From contig LT907983.1 in NCBI GenBank assembly GCA_900230115.1, forward strand, positions 124,001 through 188,000: 64,000 bases of DNA, given 5' to 3'. The translations under genes and the position numbers were made by a program. Below the pieces are notes generated by a model, which did not search any database, was not told the DNA's origin, and was given only the letters and a program-made list of their open reading frames with translations. This DNA is from Spirosomataceae bacterium TFI 002 (lineage in GTDB: Bacteria; Bacteroidota; Bacteroidia; Cytophagales; Spirosomataceae). Shown in pieces: positions 26,565 to 35,516 of the stretch. Within the stretch, counting starts at the first letter, position 1; each line of letters opens with the position of its first letter.

Positions 26565-27449
26565 TCAATACCTACACTCCCCAGCTTCCACAAAATACTC
26601 CTTATAATTCTTCGCTTTGGGGTCCATGCAACCTTTTAGGTTGAGAAGCTTTATGTTACGAAAATCTATTGGGTGGCTTTCTGCTTGCAGCGAAATATAG
26701 CCTTCTTTTAAAGGTGTGGAGTCTAGTGCATCCCAATAAGCAGCTGACTTTTCTGTAAATCCGCCAGCTTTCCAGTTCATACCATTTTTGCTCACAAAAT
26801 TGCCACCAATTTCAAGTTTTTCGAAGGTTAACACTGTATCGCCTTCTATGATTTGATGAGCAATGGAATCGCCATATACAATCAAAGAAGCTTTTACCCA
26901 TTGATCTCCATCATATGTTTTGGAAGTAGAATTGATGCAATGTTCAGCTCTAAACTTCTCGTTAATATAAACCTGAGTTCCTGGCGTACAGAGGTTTCCA
27001 GTATTTCTTGGACCATTTCCAAGCCCTCCTAAAAGTTGCATCTCAAGCGAAACAGGGAAGGTTTGGTCGAAGTCTAAACTCTCCGCTGATTGTGAGTGAA
27101 ACATGACACCGCTATTTCTCACATTCCATGATGCTCCGCCTGGTGTTTGTTCTCCAGTAAACCTATATTCGTAATTAAGTATGTAGTGAGAGTAAGGTTT
27201 ATTATAGTACAAATGCCCGAATTTGTCATCAAAAGTCTCATATTCGTCATACACTATACGTATCATTTCATCCTCTACTCTAATGGTATTTTTATAGTTC
27301 TCATTTAGTTTTTCGCCAGTAATTTTAAGATCCCATCCGTCAAGATTTTTTCCGTTAAAAAGCATTTCCCAATCCTGCTCTTGGCTGTTAATGGTTTGTG
27401 CCGAGAGTGCTTGTGCAATAAAACAAAGAATAATAAGGTTTCTGATCAT
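26565..27449 (-). CDS. DUF1080 (3-keto-disaccharide hydrolase-like) secreted protein
   Basis: A 294-residue secreted protein. The ATG at 27449 was chosen because the signal peptide (MIRNLIILCFIAQALSAQ) starts there; codons further upstream add a hydrophilic prefix. The jelly-roll DUF1080 domain begins at WEMLFNGKNLDGWDL and includes YEYRFTGEQTPGGASWNVRNSG; characterised relatives act on 3-keto-glycosides or bind glycans. An odd feature is the C-terminal CMDPKAKNYKEYFVEAGECRY. It matches the short C-T-D-P...N-Y...G-S-C motif that occurs as repeats in large secreted Bacteroidota proteins, here as a single terminal copy. Confidence 0.86.
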   Translation of the reverse strand: MIRNLIILCFIAQALSAQTINSQEQDWEMLFNGKNLDGWDLKITGEKLNENYKNTIRVEDEMIRIVYDEYETFDDKFGHLYYNKPYSHYILNYEYRFTGEQTPGGASWNVRNSGVMFHSQSAESLDFDQTFPVSLEMQLLGGLGNGPRNTGNLCTPGTQVYINEKFRAEHCINSTSKTYDGDQWVKASLIVYGDSIAHQIIEGDTVLTFEKLEIGGNFVSKNGMNWKAGGFTEKSAAYWDALDSTPLKEGYISLQAESHPIDFRNIKLLNLKGCMDPKAKNYKEYFVEAGECRY

Positions 27450-27522
27450 GATCGGTTTTTTATCCATTGGCAAGATAAAAATTTTGAAGCTTATTCTTAC
27501 GGTAGAATTAGAATAGATTTTA

Positions 27523-27600
27523 TTTCACTTTTTATGAAATAATTATCTTTGTTTCACTTTTTATGATATAATTAACTTTATTTCAGTAATTTTGATATGG
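27523..27600 (+). repeat. Tandem 29-bp repeats upstream of the SatD-like gene
   Basis: Three head-to-tail copies start at 27523, 27552 and 27581, exactly 29 bp apart. Copies 1 and 2 share TTTCACTTTTTATGA and the following A/T-rich part; copy 3 is degenerate and runs into the coding start. In copy 1 ATTTCA and TGAAAT form an inverted repeat around CTTTTTA. Such a layout is expected of a multi-copy operator. Confidence 0.65.
27544..27551 (+). promoter_or_regulatory. Candidate -7 element (TATCTTTG) of the SatD-like gene
   Basis: TATCTTTG fits the Bacteroidota TAnnTTTG element and lies between the first two 29-bp repeats, so a protein bound to the repeats would block it. The start codon is 45 nt downstream (ATG 27597) or further if the second ATG is used. 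Confidence 0.4.
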
Positions 27601-28256
27601 ATCATAAGCTAAATAGGATGAATAAAAGCACTTTACATTGGATTATCATGGCAGACATCATCAAAAGTTCTGGTCAGGATGCCAAAAACTTGCAACAAAA
27701 TTTCAAATTTGATGTATCGGATATTAATGCTGCTTTTGAGAAAAATCTACTTTCTCCATTGACAATAACACTTGGTGATGAATTTCAGGGAGTGGTGAAA
27801 GACTTAAGAACTTGTATTGATATCATTCTTTCCTTTGAAGAAGACAAGCTGCTTTTTAATCCAAAGTACGAGTTAAGGTTTGTTGTACAGCGAGGAGAGA
27901 TTGACACGGAAATAAACCCTAATATAGCTCACGGAATGCTTGGAGAGGGACTTTCTACAGCACGTAAAAACCTTGAAAACCTAAAAAAAACTGATGATAG
28001 GTACTTTTTTGATACCAATGTTAAAGCAAAATCAGAAGCTCTGAATGCTGCATTTCAAGTCTATCAAGATATATATCAAAGCTGGGATAAACCCGAAGAA
28101 AAGAAATTGGCATTTTTATTTCTCGAAAACAACGATTACAAATACGTCGCAGATAAGACAGGAAAGACAAGGTCTCAAATGTGGAAAAGAGAAAAGACTC
28201 TCAACATTTCTTCCTATTTTGCCATTAAAAGAGTCATTAAATTCCTCGCAAAATGA
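27597..28256 (+). CDS. SatD family protein
   Basis: A 219-residue cytoplasmic protein of the SatD family: WIIMADIIKSSGQDA near the N-terminus, LTITLGDEFQGVV at about 55-67 and ELRFVVQRGEIDT in the middle are family features. The C-terminal part, YVADKTGKTRSQMWKREKTLN, has the look of a helix-turn-helix. SatD was first noted in a Streptococcus acid-tolerance locus; its biochemistry is unknown. The start may be the ATG at 27597 or the Met at residue 8. The gene overlaps the following membrane-protein gene as ATGA. Confidence 0.8.
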   Translation: MDHKLNRMNKSTLHWIIMADIIKSSGQDAKNLQQNFKFDVSDINAAFEKNLLSPLTITLGDEFQGVVKDLRTCIDIILSFEEDKLLFNPKYELRFVVQRGEIDTEINPNIAHGMLGEGLSTARKNLENLKKTDDRYFFDTNVKAKSEALNAAFQVYQDIYQSWDKPEEKKLAFLFLENNDYKYVADKTGKTRSQMWKREKTLNISSYFAIKRVIKFLAK

Positions 28257-28588
28257 TGCTTATTGGCATATTGATAATATCTGAAATAGTCCTTGCTTTT
28301 GCATTCTCTGCCATTGCCCAATTATTCTACAAAAAAGTAGGCTTAGACTTTAAGTCAATTCTAAAAGGAATATTCGAAAGGATGTTTTTGGTAATCACCC
28401 TTTATTTCGGTTATCCTCACGCATTGACCTTCTTTAGTGCGGTAAAACTTGGTACTCGATTAAAGCATTCGGAAAAGAATGATGAAGACCAAAACCGCTT
28501 TAATGACTTCTATCTTTTTGGTAATTTCATATCTGTCATAGCTGCAATCCTCTATGTACAATTGATTAAGTATTACTTCCCTATCTAA
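28253..28588 (+). CDS. Small membrane protein coupled to SatD
   Basis: A 111-residue protein with hydrophobic helices at about 3-23, 43-66 and 89-109. Its ATG overlaps the SatD stop, so translation is coupled. No domain is recognised. A membrane partner behind a SatD gene is a recurrent arrangement (from memory, often DUF3307), but this sequence lacks clear DUF3307 features. Confidence 0.7.
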   Translation: MMLIGILIISEIVLAFAFSAIAQLFYKKVGLDFKSILKGIFERMFLVITLYFGYPHALTFFSAVKLGTRLKHSEKNDEDQNRFNDFYLFGNFISVIAAILYVQLIKYYFPI

Positions 28589-28615
28589 AAGTGTATTCAC
28601 AACTGTTCTTATCGG

Positions 28616-28630
28616 CTGTCATAATGTCAG
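28616..28630 (+). promoter_or_regulatory. Imperfect palindrome upstream of grpE
   Basis: CTGTCATAATGTCAG pairs at six of seven positions around a central A and lies 62 nt upstream of the grpE ATG. It could be an operator for heat-shock control; no CIRCE element is seen. Confidence 0.3.
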
Positions 28631-28691
28631 TAAAACTGTCGTTGGTTTAATTCTTGAAATCTATTGATTGCTTTATAAATTGAACAAGAAC

Positions 28692-29246
28692 ATGTCAAAA
28701 AAGAAAGATAATAACCTAAAAGAGGAAGAATTGACCGAAAACATTGACAATTCGGAAGGTACAGTGACAACTGAAGGTCCTACTCTTGAAGTAGAATTGA
28801 CCGAGGAAGAAAAAACTCAACAAGAACTCGCAGAAACTAAAGATAAATTTATTCGCTTGTACTCGGAGTTTGAGAATTACCGCAGAAGAACTGCTAAAGA
28901 GAACATTGAAATCAGAATGAACGCGGCTGAGAACTTGATCAAAGAGTTGCTACCAGTTGTTGACGATTTTGAAAGAGCCCAAAAGAGCTTTGAAACTGCT
29001 ACAGAGTTGGAGCCAGTTAAAGAAGGCATCGCATTGATTTTTGACAAACTGACAAAAACATTGGCCTCAAAAGGTTTAAAGCCAATGGAGTCTAAGGATA
29101 AGATATTTGATGCGGAAGTTCATGAATGTGTAACTCAATTTGACGCCGGCGAAGACAAAAGAGGTCTTGTTATAGACGAAGTAGAGAAAGGATATTTTCT
29201 AAACGATAAAGTTGTTCGCTACGCCAAAGTAGTGGTAGGTAGTTAA
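28692..29246 (+). CDS. grpE: Nucleotide exchange factor GrpE
   Basis: A 184-residue GrpE. The N-terminal third is acidic and disordered, followed by a long coiled coil (EEKTQQELAETKDKFIRLYSEFENYRRRT) and the C-terminal beta domain with MESKDKIFDAEVHECV. GrpE releases ADP from DnaK. The ATG at 28692 was chosen over a TTG eight codons upstream because the conserved family start (MSKKK-type lysine-rich) begins there. dnaJ follows 36 nt downstream; dnaK is not in the window. Confidence 0.95.
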   Translation: MSKKKDNNLKEEELTENIDNSEGTVTTEGPTLEVELTEEEKTQQELAETKDKFIRLYSEFENYRRRTAKENIEIRMNAAENLIKELLPVVDDFERAQKSFETATELEPVKEGIALIFDKLTKTLASKGLKPMESKDKIFDAEVHECVTQFDAGEDKRGLVIDEVEKGYFLNDKVVRYAKVVVGS

Positions 29247-29282
29247 TTATTAGAGAGTATAGACTCTTGCAAAAAGATATAG

Positions 29283-30446
29283 ATGGCAAACAAAAGAGAT
29301 TTTTACGAGGTATTAGGGGTAAGCAAAAGTGCGACTGCCGAAGAAATGAAAAAAGCTTATCGCAAGCTTGCAATTAAGTATCACCCCGATAAAAACCCTG
29401 GTGATAAAGAAGCAGAAGATAAATTTAAAGAAATAGCAGAAGCATATGCTATTCTCACCGATCCAAATAAGAGAGCACGTTATGATCAGTTTGGTCATGC
29501 AGGTGTAGGCGGAGCAGCAGGTGGACATGGAGCTCAAGGTGGTTTCACTGTTGAAGATATATTTAGCCAGTTTGGCGATATTTTCGGCGACAGCAGCCCA
29601 TTTGGAAGCTTCTTTGGAGGACAAGGCGGTGGTGGTCAGCGTAGAGGCACCCGTAAAGGATCAGACCTTAGAATCAAAATGAAGCTCACTCTCCAAGACA
29701 TTGCAAATGGGGTTGAGAAAAAAATTAAAGTAAAGCGTTACACATCTTGTAACAGCTGTAGTGGAAACGGAGCCAAAAACGGCACCTCATTATCCACTTG
29801 TGGCACTTGTCAAGGCCAAGGCCAAGTACGTAGAGTACAGCAAACTATGTTGGGTCAAATGATGTCAACTAGCACTTGCCCTACTTGTAATGGAGAAGGA
29901 AAAACTGTTACCGAGCGTTGCGAAACTTGCTTTGGAGAAGGTAGACAACTTACTGAAGACCTCATTAACATCAAAGTACCTGCTGGCGTTACTGACGGCA
30001 TGCAACTCTCAATGGGTGGCAAGGGTAATGTTCCTGTTCGCGGTGGTGTACCAGGCGATTTACTCATTGCGATTGAGGAAGAAGAAGATGCAAATCTTAA
30101 ACGAGATGGAAACAATATCATCTTTGACCTTCCTGTAAACTTCGTGGATGCTGTACTCGGTAGTGATGTAGAAGTTCCTACTGTAGATAGCCGAGTTAAA
30201 ATCAAAATTAAGCCAGGTACACAAGCTGGGGAGATCCTTAGATTGAGAGGTAAAGGATTACCTAACTTAAATGGATATGGAGTAGGTGACCAATTGATTC
30301 ATGTGAATCTATACACCCCAATTTCAGTTTCAAAAGAAGAAAAAGAGATTCTTGAAAAACTCAGAAGCTCTCCAAATTTTGAACCTAAAGTTGGATCAAA
30401 TAACAAAACAATCTTTGATAAGATGAAAGACTTCTTTCAAGGATAA
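29283..30446 (+). CDS. dnaJ: Chaperone DnaJ
   Basis: A full-length type I Hsp40 of 387 residues. It has a J domain with H34-P-D36, a Gly/Phe-rich linker (about 74-125), a zinc-finger domain with four repeats ([32 protein letters not shown]) and a C-terminal substrate-binding domain. It stimulates DnaK ATPase and delivers unfolded proteins. The order grpE-dnaJ is the usual one. A strong hairpin terminator lies 20 nt after the stop. Confidence 0.97.
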   Translation: MANKRDFYEVLGVSKSATAEEMKKAYRKLAIKYHPDKNPGDKEAEDKFKEIAEAYAILTDPNKRARYDQFGHAGVGGAAGGHGAQGGFTVEDIFSQFGDIFGDSSPFGSFFGGQGGGGQRRGTRKGSDLRIKMKLTLQDIANGVEKKIKVKRYTSCNSCSGNGAKNGTSLSTCGTCQGQGQVRRVQQTMLGQMMSTSTCPTCNGEGKTVTERCETCFGEGRQLTEDLINIKVPAGVTDGMQLSMGGKGNVPVRGGVPGDLLIAIEEEEDANLKRDGNNIIFDLPVNFVDAVLGSDVEVPTVDSRVKIKIKPGTQAGEILRLRGKGLPNLNGYGVGDQLIHVNLYTPISVSKEEKEILEKLRSSPNFEPKVGSNNKTIFDKMKDFFQG

Positions 30447-30466
30447 GTAATAAGAGAATCTAGTCT

Positions 30467-30503
30467 AAAGCCGCTTCAACATTGTTGAGGCGGCTTTTTT
30501 ATT
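30467..30503 (+). terminator. Intrinsic terminator after dnaJ
   Basis: Stem AAAGCCGCTTCAAC (30467-30480) pairs with GTTGAGGCGGCTTT (30484-30497) with one G-U, loop ATT, followed by a T run. Confidence 0.85.
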
Positions 30504-30561
30504 GGCAATTGTGCAATGGTTTTAAACACAAAGCTTGTAAAACCCACCAATACACAAAAGA

Positions 30562-30593
30562 AAAGCCACTTCGAAACGAATCGAAGTGGCTTT
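30562..30593 (-). terminator. Intrinsic terminator after the DUF2723 gene
   Basis: Perfect 13-bp stem AAAGCCACTTCGA / TCGAAGTGGCTTT with loop AACGAA, placed 23 nt past the stop of the minus-strand DUF2723 gene and followed on that strand by a T-rich stretch. Confidence 0.75.
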
Positions 30594-30616
30594 GAAATCT
30601 ATTTTACAATTAAGCT

Positions 30617-33607
30617 CTATTGAAGAGAAGCAGCGTGCTTATCGTATATCGCTTTTATTTCTGATGCTAACTTTTCGTCGTGTTGCTGAGCGATAGAACT
30701 AATCAAGTTCAGGTCACGTAAGTTTTCCTGAATGAAACTTTGAACATTATCACCCCACTGACGAGAACCACCTTTTCTACTTATATTGATAAAGTATGTA
30801 AGGTTTTGATCTGCCTTTTTGACAATTGTTCTTGCAATGGCTGCAGCTTTGTCATTTTCGCCAACCTCATAATAGAACACTGTAAAGTTTGCACTCAACT
30901 GATCATAAGGAATAGACTCATTTGGCATTGTAGCTATTGCCTTGTCCAAAACAGTCTTTGCTCTTTCATTATCACCCTGGCGAACCAACTGATCAGCCAA
31001 TCTAAGGAAAGCATATCTAGCTGTGATGATTGGAACCTTCAAATAAGTCTCAGAATCGTAATACACATCAGGGTTATCAAGATTTCTCCAAGAGAACTTG
31101 TTCATCACATTATCATACATCTTCTCTGTATTTACAATTCCGTCTCTAGCTCCTGGAATTCTAAATGGCATTAACCTATAAGCATATCCTTCAAGCTGAA
31201 GATGCTCCTTAAGGTTCATGTATGAACTTGGTGCAAGCGTTCCGCCAAAATAAATAGGACGCTCCCAATTGTTATTAGCAATGATGTCAAGTACCAAAAG
31301 GTCGTTTTTCAACAAGCTCCTCTCTCCTATCTCCCATTTCATAACCCCAGTAAGGGCATTGTAATATGCCGAATCCACAAAACCTTTCTTGCGAATCGCT
31401 TCAGGATCATAATCCAAGAAAAGATTGGCCGATGGCAATGTATTAATGAATTCACCAGAACCTACAGCTCTTTGAATCGCTGGATCATTACGCTTCACTA
31501 AGTCAAGGTATTGCTTAAGGTTTATACCTTCTTTTACCTTGTCGTTTTCTATAGCTGCAAACAAGATTTGATCGTTTACACCTTTCATATATTGTGGCTC
31601 TTCAAAGCTTACAGGCAATGCCTCAGACTCATAAGTCTTACGCTTCATTTGAGAAATATACCAATCGGTACCTAGTAAACTCAAGTTACATACACGCACA
31701 TCAGTACGCACACCTTCTACTTCTTGAGCGTACCACAATGGGAAAGTATCATTATCGCCACCAGTAAACAGTATGGCATTAGGAGCACAACTATTTAACA
31801 AGTTTTTGGCAAAATCTACTTGATGAACACGTCCAGATCTGTCGTGGCCCTTCCAAGTTTGTGATCCCATTACAACAGGTACAATTAAACCTAAAGCAGT
31901 TGCTCCAATTGCTCTTGCTTGTGAGTTTTTAAGGAATTTCAAAACATACTCAGCTAATCCCATTACTCCAAGTCCAATCCAAATGGCGAAGACATAGAAT
32001 GAACCAACATAAATATAATCTCTTTCACGAGGTTCTACTGGAGGAGAATTCAAGTAAATAACAAGCCCTAACCCTGTAAAGAAGAAGAGCATAAATGTTA
32101 CAATGAAATCTTTATCCCTTTTGAAGAGCTGATACAAAATACCAAGCAATCCAAAAATAATTGGTAGCATATAATAATTTGTTCGGCCTCTATTTTCTCT
32201 AATAGAATCTGGCAATACTGAATTGGATTCAAAAATATCCGTTGCTCCCGAACCTTCAATATCACTTGCTCTACCCCAGAAATTCCACATGAAATATCGC
32301 CAATACATATGGCCAAACTGATGCTGGAACATGAAAGCAATGTTATCACTAAACTTCGGATTTTCGTCTTCCCGTAGGCCGAGCTTGCTTTTATATAATC
32401 TAATATGATTAGGATCCTGGCTCCAAATTCTTGGTAAAAGCATTTTATCTTTTGCCGCCCATTCGTAGTTATTACCGTAGTCATAAATTTCATAAGCATC
32501 TTTACCCACTTTGTACATGGGTGCACCTTGCTCTACGCCAATTGGTCGCTCTGCAGTAAATACTGGACCATACATAAGTGGACGGCTACCGTACTGCTCT
32601 CTTTTGAGGTAATAGGTAAAATTCAATACATCACTTGGATCGTTTTCATTAATAGGCGGATTGTAATTTGATCTTACAAGTGCAAGTGTATAAGTAGAAT
32701 ATCCTACAAGTATAAAAGCAAAAGATAATAATGCTGTATTTAAAACAGAACGATTCTCTTTAGCACTACGCTTGATTCCATAAGCCAAAGCAGCAACCAA
32801 AAGAACTATGAAAAACACCATCCCTGAACCGAAAGGTAGACCAAGCGTATTTACGAATAACTTATCAAAGAAGAAACTAAGTGAAGGAATACCTGTTATG
32901 ACTCCTACCATTATAACTCCTAGAATTACCATTCCCACCATGAAGGCTATGAAACCACCAACGAAAGTAACTTTCTTCGTTTTTTTGTAATAAACCCATA
33001 GACCCAATGCTGGAATTGTAACTAAGTTCAACAAGTGAACTCCGATAGACAAACCAACCAAATAAGCGATAAAAATCAACCATTTGTTAGCCGCAGCCTC
33101 ATCTTCTATCAATTCCCATTTCAATACCGCCCAAATTACAATAGCTGTAAAAAAAGAAGACATTCCATAAACTTCAGCCTCAACAGCCGAAAACCAGAAT
33201 GAATCTGAAAATGTATATGCCATTGCTCCTACTAAAGAAGCACCTAGAATTAGTATTTTTTGAGAGTTATCAAGTTCGTCAGCTGATTTCCCAAGGGCTT
33301 TTCTACCCAATAGTGAAATTGTCCAAAACATGAAAAGAATAGTAAATGCACTTGATATCACACTTAGCATGTTGATCATGTAAGCAACATTTTCCACGTT
33401 ACCAAAGGCAAACAAGGAGGCTATTCTACCCAATAATAGGAAAAAAGGTGCTCCAGCTGGGTGTGGTACTTGAAGTTTATAAGCACAAGCAATAAACTCC
33501 CCACAATCCCAAAAAGATGCTGTAGGTTCTACTGTAAGTGTATAAGTTATTAATGCAATCAGAAAAGCAACCCATCCAACGATGGTATTGGTCTTTTTAA
33601 AGTCCAT
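30617..33607 (-). CDS. DUF2723 / glycosyltransferase family 117 membrane protein
   Basis: A 996-residue protein. The N-terminal half (to about 600) has at least a dozen hydrophobic helices and the DUF2723 signature LTVEPTASFWDCGEFIACAYKLQVPHPAGAP near residues 24-54. The C-terminal half is soluble, with GGDNDTFPLWYAQEVEGVR around 640 and TPR-like helices towards the end. The acidic D-C-G-E motif in the first loop resembles polyprenyl-phosphate-dependent glycosyltransferases of the GT-C fold, and the family is listed as GT117. It probably takes part in protein or lipid glycosylation at the membrane; members are near-universal in Bacteroidota and single here. Confidence 0.9.
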   Translation of the reverse strand: MDFKKTNTIVGWVAFLIALITYTLTVEPTASFWDCGEFIACAYKLQVPHPAGAPFFLLLGRIASLFAFGNVENVAYMINMLSVISSAFTILFMFWTISLLGRKALGKSADELDNSQKILILGASLVGAMAYTFSDSFWFSAVEAEVYGMSSFFTAIVIWAVLKWELIEDEAAANKWLIFIAYLVGLSIGVHLLNLVTIPALGLWVYYKKTKKVTFVGGFIAFMVGMVILGVIMVGVITGIPSLSFFFDKLFVNTLGLPFGSGMVFFIVLLVAALAYGIKRSAKENRSVLNTALLSFAFILVGYSTYTLALVRSNYNPPINENDPSDVLNFTYYLKREQYGSRPLMYGPVFTAERPIGVEQGAPMYKVGKDAYEIYDYGNNYEWAAKDKMLLPRIWSQDPNHIRLYKSKLGLREDENPKFSDNIAFMFQHQFGHMYWRYFMWNFWGRASDIEGSGATDIFESNSVLPDSIRENRGRTNYYMLPIIFGLLGILYQLFKRDKDFIVTFMLFFFTGLGLVIYLNSPPVEPRERDYIYVGSFYVFAIWIGLGVMGLAEYVLKFLKNSQARAIGATALGLIVPVVMGSQTWKGHDRSGRVHQVDFAKNLLNSCAPNAILFTGGDNDTFPLWYAQEVEGVRTDVRVCNLSLLGTDWYISQMKRKTYESEALPVSFEEPQYMKGVNDQILFAAIENDKVKEGINLKQYLDLVKRNDPAIQRAVGSGEFINTLPSANLFLDYDPEAIRKKGFVDSAYYNALTGVMKWEIGERSLLKNDLLVLDIIANNNWERPIYFGGTLAPSSYMNLKEHLQLEGYAYRLMPFRIPGARDGIVNTEKMYDNVMNKFSWRNLDNPDVYYDSETYLKVPIITARYAFLRLADQLVRQGDNERAKTVLDKAIATMPNESIPYDQLSANFTVFYYEVGENDKAAAIARTIVKKADQNLTYFINISRKGGSRQWGDNVQSFIQENLRDLNLISSIAQQHDEKLASEIKAIYDKHAASLQ

Positions 33608-33674
33608 AGATGTTAATTTATGAGAGTGTTTTGATCAAAATATTCGATTAGGTATATTTCAAGTTTCAAAGTAA

Positions 33675-33695
33675 CAAAAAACCCGCCAAAGGCGG
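33675..33695 (-). terminator. Intrinsic terminator after the deoxynucleoside kinase gene
   Basis: Stem CCGCC / GGCGG with loop AAA, followed on the minus strand by GGGTTTTTTG. It lies 24 nt beyond the stop of the kinase gene. Confidence 0.75.
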
Positions 33696-33718
33696 ATCAC
33701 ATTTGAACTTAATTAGTG

Positions 33719-34351
33719 TTAAATCTTCAATTGAGTACCTATATTGATACTTTTTTCGATTTGTGCAGTAATAGATTTAAAATCAGAATCTTTACTTACA
33801 AAGTCTAAATTGTTCACATCGATTTCAAGCAGTTTGCCATGCTTGTACTTTTGAGTAAAGCCCTCATAAAGTGAATTTAAACTGATAAGGTAGTTGGGAT
33901 CTATATTTTGCTCGTAATCTCTACCGCGTTTTTTTATCTGAGAAAGCAACTTGGGTAAGTCGGCTTTAAGATAAATCATTAAGTCAGGTGGTGTAATTGC
34001 TTGCATGATCGTATTAAACAAAGACTTATACGTAAAAAAGTCTGTTTCGTTCAAATGACCACTTTCATAAAGGTTCTGAGCAAAAATATAGGCGTCTTCG
34101 TAAATAGTACGATCCTGAATAATAGTTTTATCAGCTTCTTGACTTTTGATTTTTAAAACTTGTTCAAATCTACTATTCAAAAAGAAAACCTGAAGATGGA
34201 AAGACCATTTTGGCATATCTCCATAAAATGGTGCCAAATAAGGATTGTTATCTACCGCTTCATAATAAACTTCCCATCCATAATGCTCCGCCAGTTTTTC
34301 TGCCAAAGTTGTTTTCCCCGCTCCTATATTACCCGTAATGGCTACATGCAT
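33719..34351 (-). CDS. Deoxynucleoside kinase
   Basis: A 210-residue kinase of the deoxyguanosine/deoxyadenosine kinase family. The P-loop is G7-N-I-G-A-G-K-T (TGNIGAGKTT), the substrate-base segment is EAVDNNPYLAPFYGD, and the DRTIYEDAYIFA block holds the conserved D-R-(S/T) motif. A lid-like RGRDYEQ region follows. It phosphorylates deoxynucleosides for salvage; purine preference is likely from the overall type but cannot be proven. The 105-bp gap to the divergent trhO start holds the promoters of both. Confidence 0.92.
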   Translation of the reverse strand: MHVAITGNIGAGKTTLAEKLAEHYGWEVYYEAVDNNPYLAPFYGDMPKWSFHLQVFFLNSRFEQVLKIKSQEADKTIIQDRTIYEDAYIFAQNLYESGHLNETDFFTYKSLFNTIMQAITPPDLMIYLKADLPKLLSQIKKRGRDYEQNIDPNYLISLNSLYEGFTQKYKHGKLLEIDVNNLDFVSKDSDFKSITAQIEKSINIGTQLKI

Positions 34352-34456
34352 TCAAAATCTCTATTTAGAAGAGCCAAAATTACTTCAATAATGACAAAAG
34401 TCATAGAATTGAAGCATGGCTTTATTAAATTTGCACCCGAATTCAGATTTAAAGCA

Positions 34457-35440
34457 ATGAACTACAACGTTTTACTATACTATATTTATACTCCAATTAA
34501 TGATTTAGTGGAGCACCGCAACGCTCATCACGAGTTTTGTGTAGCTCATGATTTGTTTGGAAGAATTATTGTAGCACCAGAAGGGCTCAATGGAACGGTT
34601 TCTGGAACAGTAGAAAATTGCCAGAAATACATGGATTGGCTAAGAAGCGATCCTAGGTTTGCAAACATTGATTTTAAAGTAGAAAACCACGATTCTCATT
34701 CTTTCAAAAAGCTTTATGTGAGAATTAAGAAAGAAATAGTTCACTCGTTACTGCCTGTAAATCCAATTGAAAAAACTGGTAAACACCTAGAACCAGCAGA
34801 ATTCAAGAAGATGATTAAAGAAGATAAAGACGTGGTGCTGGTAGATATGCGATCAAATTACGAGCATAAAGTTGGTCGTTTTAAAGGAGCAATAACCTTT
34901 GACATGGATAACTTAAGAGAGCTACCCGACCATATTGAAGAAATAAAGCACCTCAAAGACAAAAAGATTATAACCTATTGCACAGGAGGAATTAAGTGTG
35001 AAAAAGCGAGTGCTTATTTGTTGGACAATGGCTTCGACAATGTATATCAACTGCATGGTGGAATTATAAAATATGGCTTAGAAGAGGGCGGAGAAGATTT
35101 TGATGGAAAATGCTACGTATTTGACGGACGCCTCACTACAACCGTAAACTCTGTGAATCCTGAGGTCATTTCTACTTGTCATATCTGCGACGAAAAATGT
35201 GACAGAATGATAAATTGTGCTAACCCCGAGTGCAATGCACACCTTCCAATGTGTGAATCTTGTGCCGAAAAAATGCTTGGATCATGTTGTACTGCGTGTA
35301 TGGAGCACCCAAGAAGACGTCATTATGATGGAACTGGATACTATCAACGTACAACTGAGGGTTACAAGCCAGAAATCGCACTAAGGAATCGAAAAAACAC
35401 CAAGAAACTTCACATAGTGGAAGAATTGACAGGCGAATAA
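34457..35440 (+). CDS. trhO: tRNA uridine(34) hydroxylase TrhO (rhodanese domain)
   Basis: A 327-residue protein: N-terminal acylphosphatase-like domain (NVLLYYIYTPI, GRIIVAPEGLNGTVSGT), central rhodanese domain with active-site C175 in YCTGGIKCEKA, and a C-terminal cysteine-rich domain (CHICDEKCDRMINCANPEC, CESCAEKMLGSCC). TrhO makes 5-hydroxyuridine at the tRNA wobble base using O2. The ATG at 34457 was chosen because the conserved family start begins there; an in-frame ATG at 34391 would add 22 residues of unusual composition, and the frame upstream runs over the kinase gene. Confidence 0.93.
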   Translation: MNYNVLLYYIYTPINDLVEHRNAHHEFCVAHDLFGRIIVAPEGLNGTVSGTVENCQKYMDWLRSDPRFANIDFKVENHDSHSFKKLYVRIKKEIVHSLLPVNPIEKTGKHLEPAEFKKMIKEDKDVVLVDMRSNYEHKVGRFKGAITFDMDNLRELPDHIEEIKHLKDKKIITYCTGGIKCEKASAYLLDNGFDNVYQLHGGIIKYGLEEGGEDFDGKCYVFDGRLTTTVNSVNPEVISTCHICDEKCDRMINCANPECNAHLPMCESCAEKMLGSCCTACMEHPRRRHYDGTGYYQRTTEGYKPEIALRNRKNTKKLHIVEELTGE

Positions 35441-35516
35441 TTTAGATCTTAACGTGTCAATTAAACCTTTTGAAGCGTTTGGAATCAAAAGACGAACCTC
35501 GATCATTGATTCTGTC

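Noticed and set aside
28045-28284. Plus-strand 79-codon frame inside satD
   Set aside because: It is an alternative frame within the SatD gene without any domain.
34160-34456. 5' extension of trhO
   Set aside because: Most of it is antisense to the deoxynucleoside kinase gene; the conserved protein begins at 34457.
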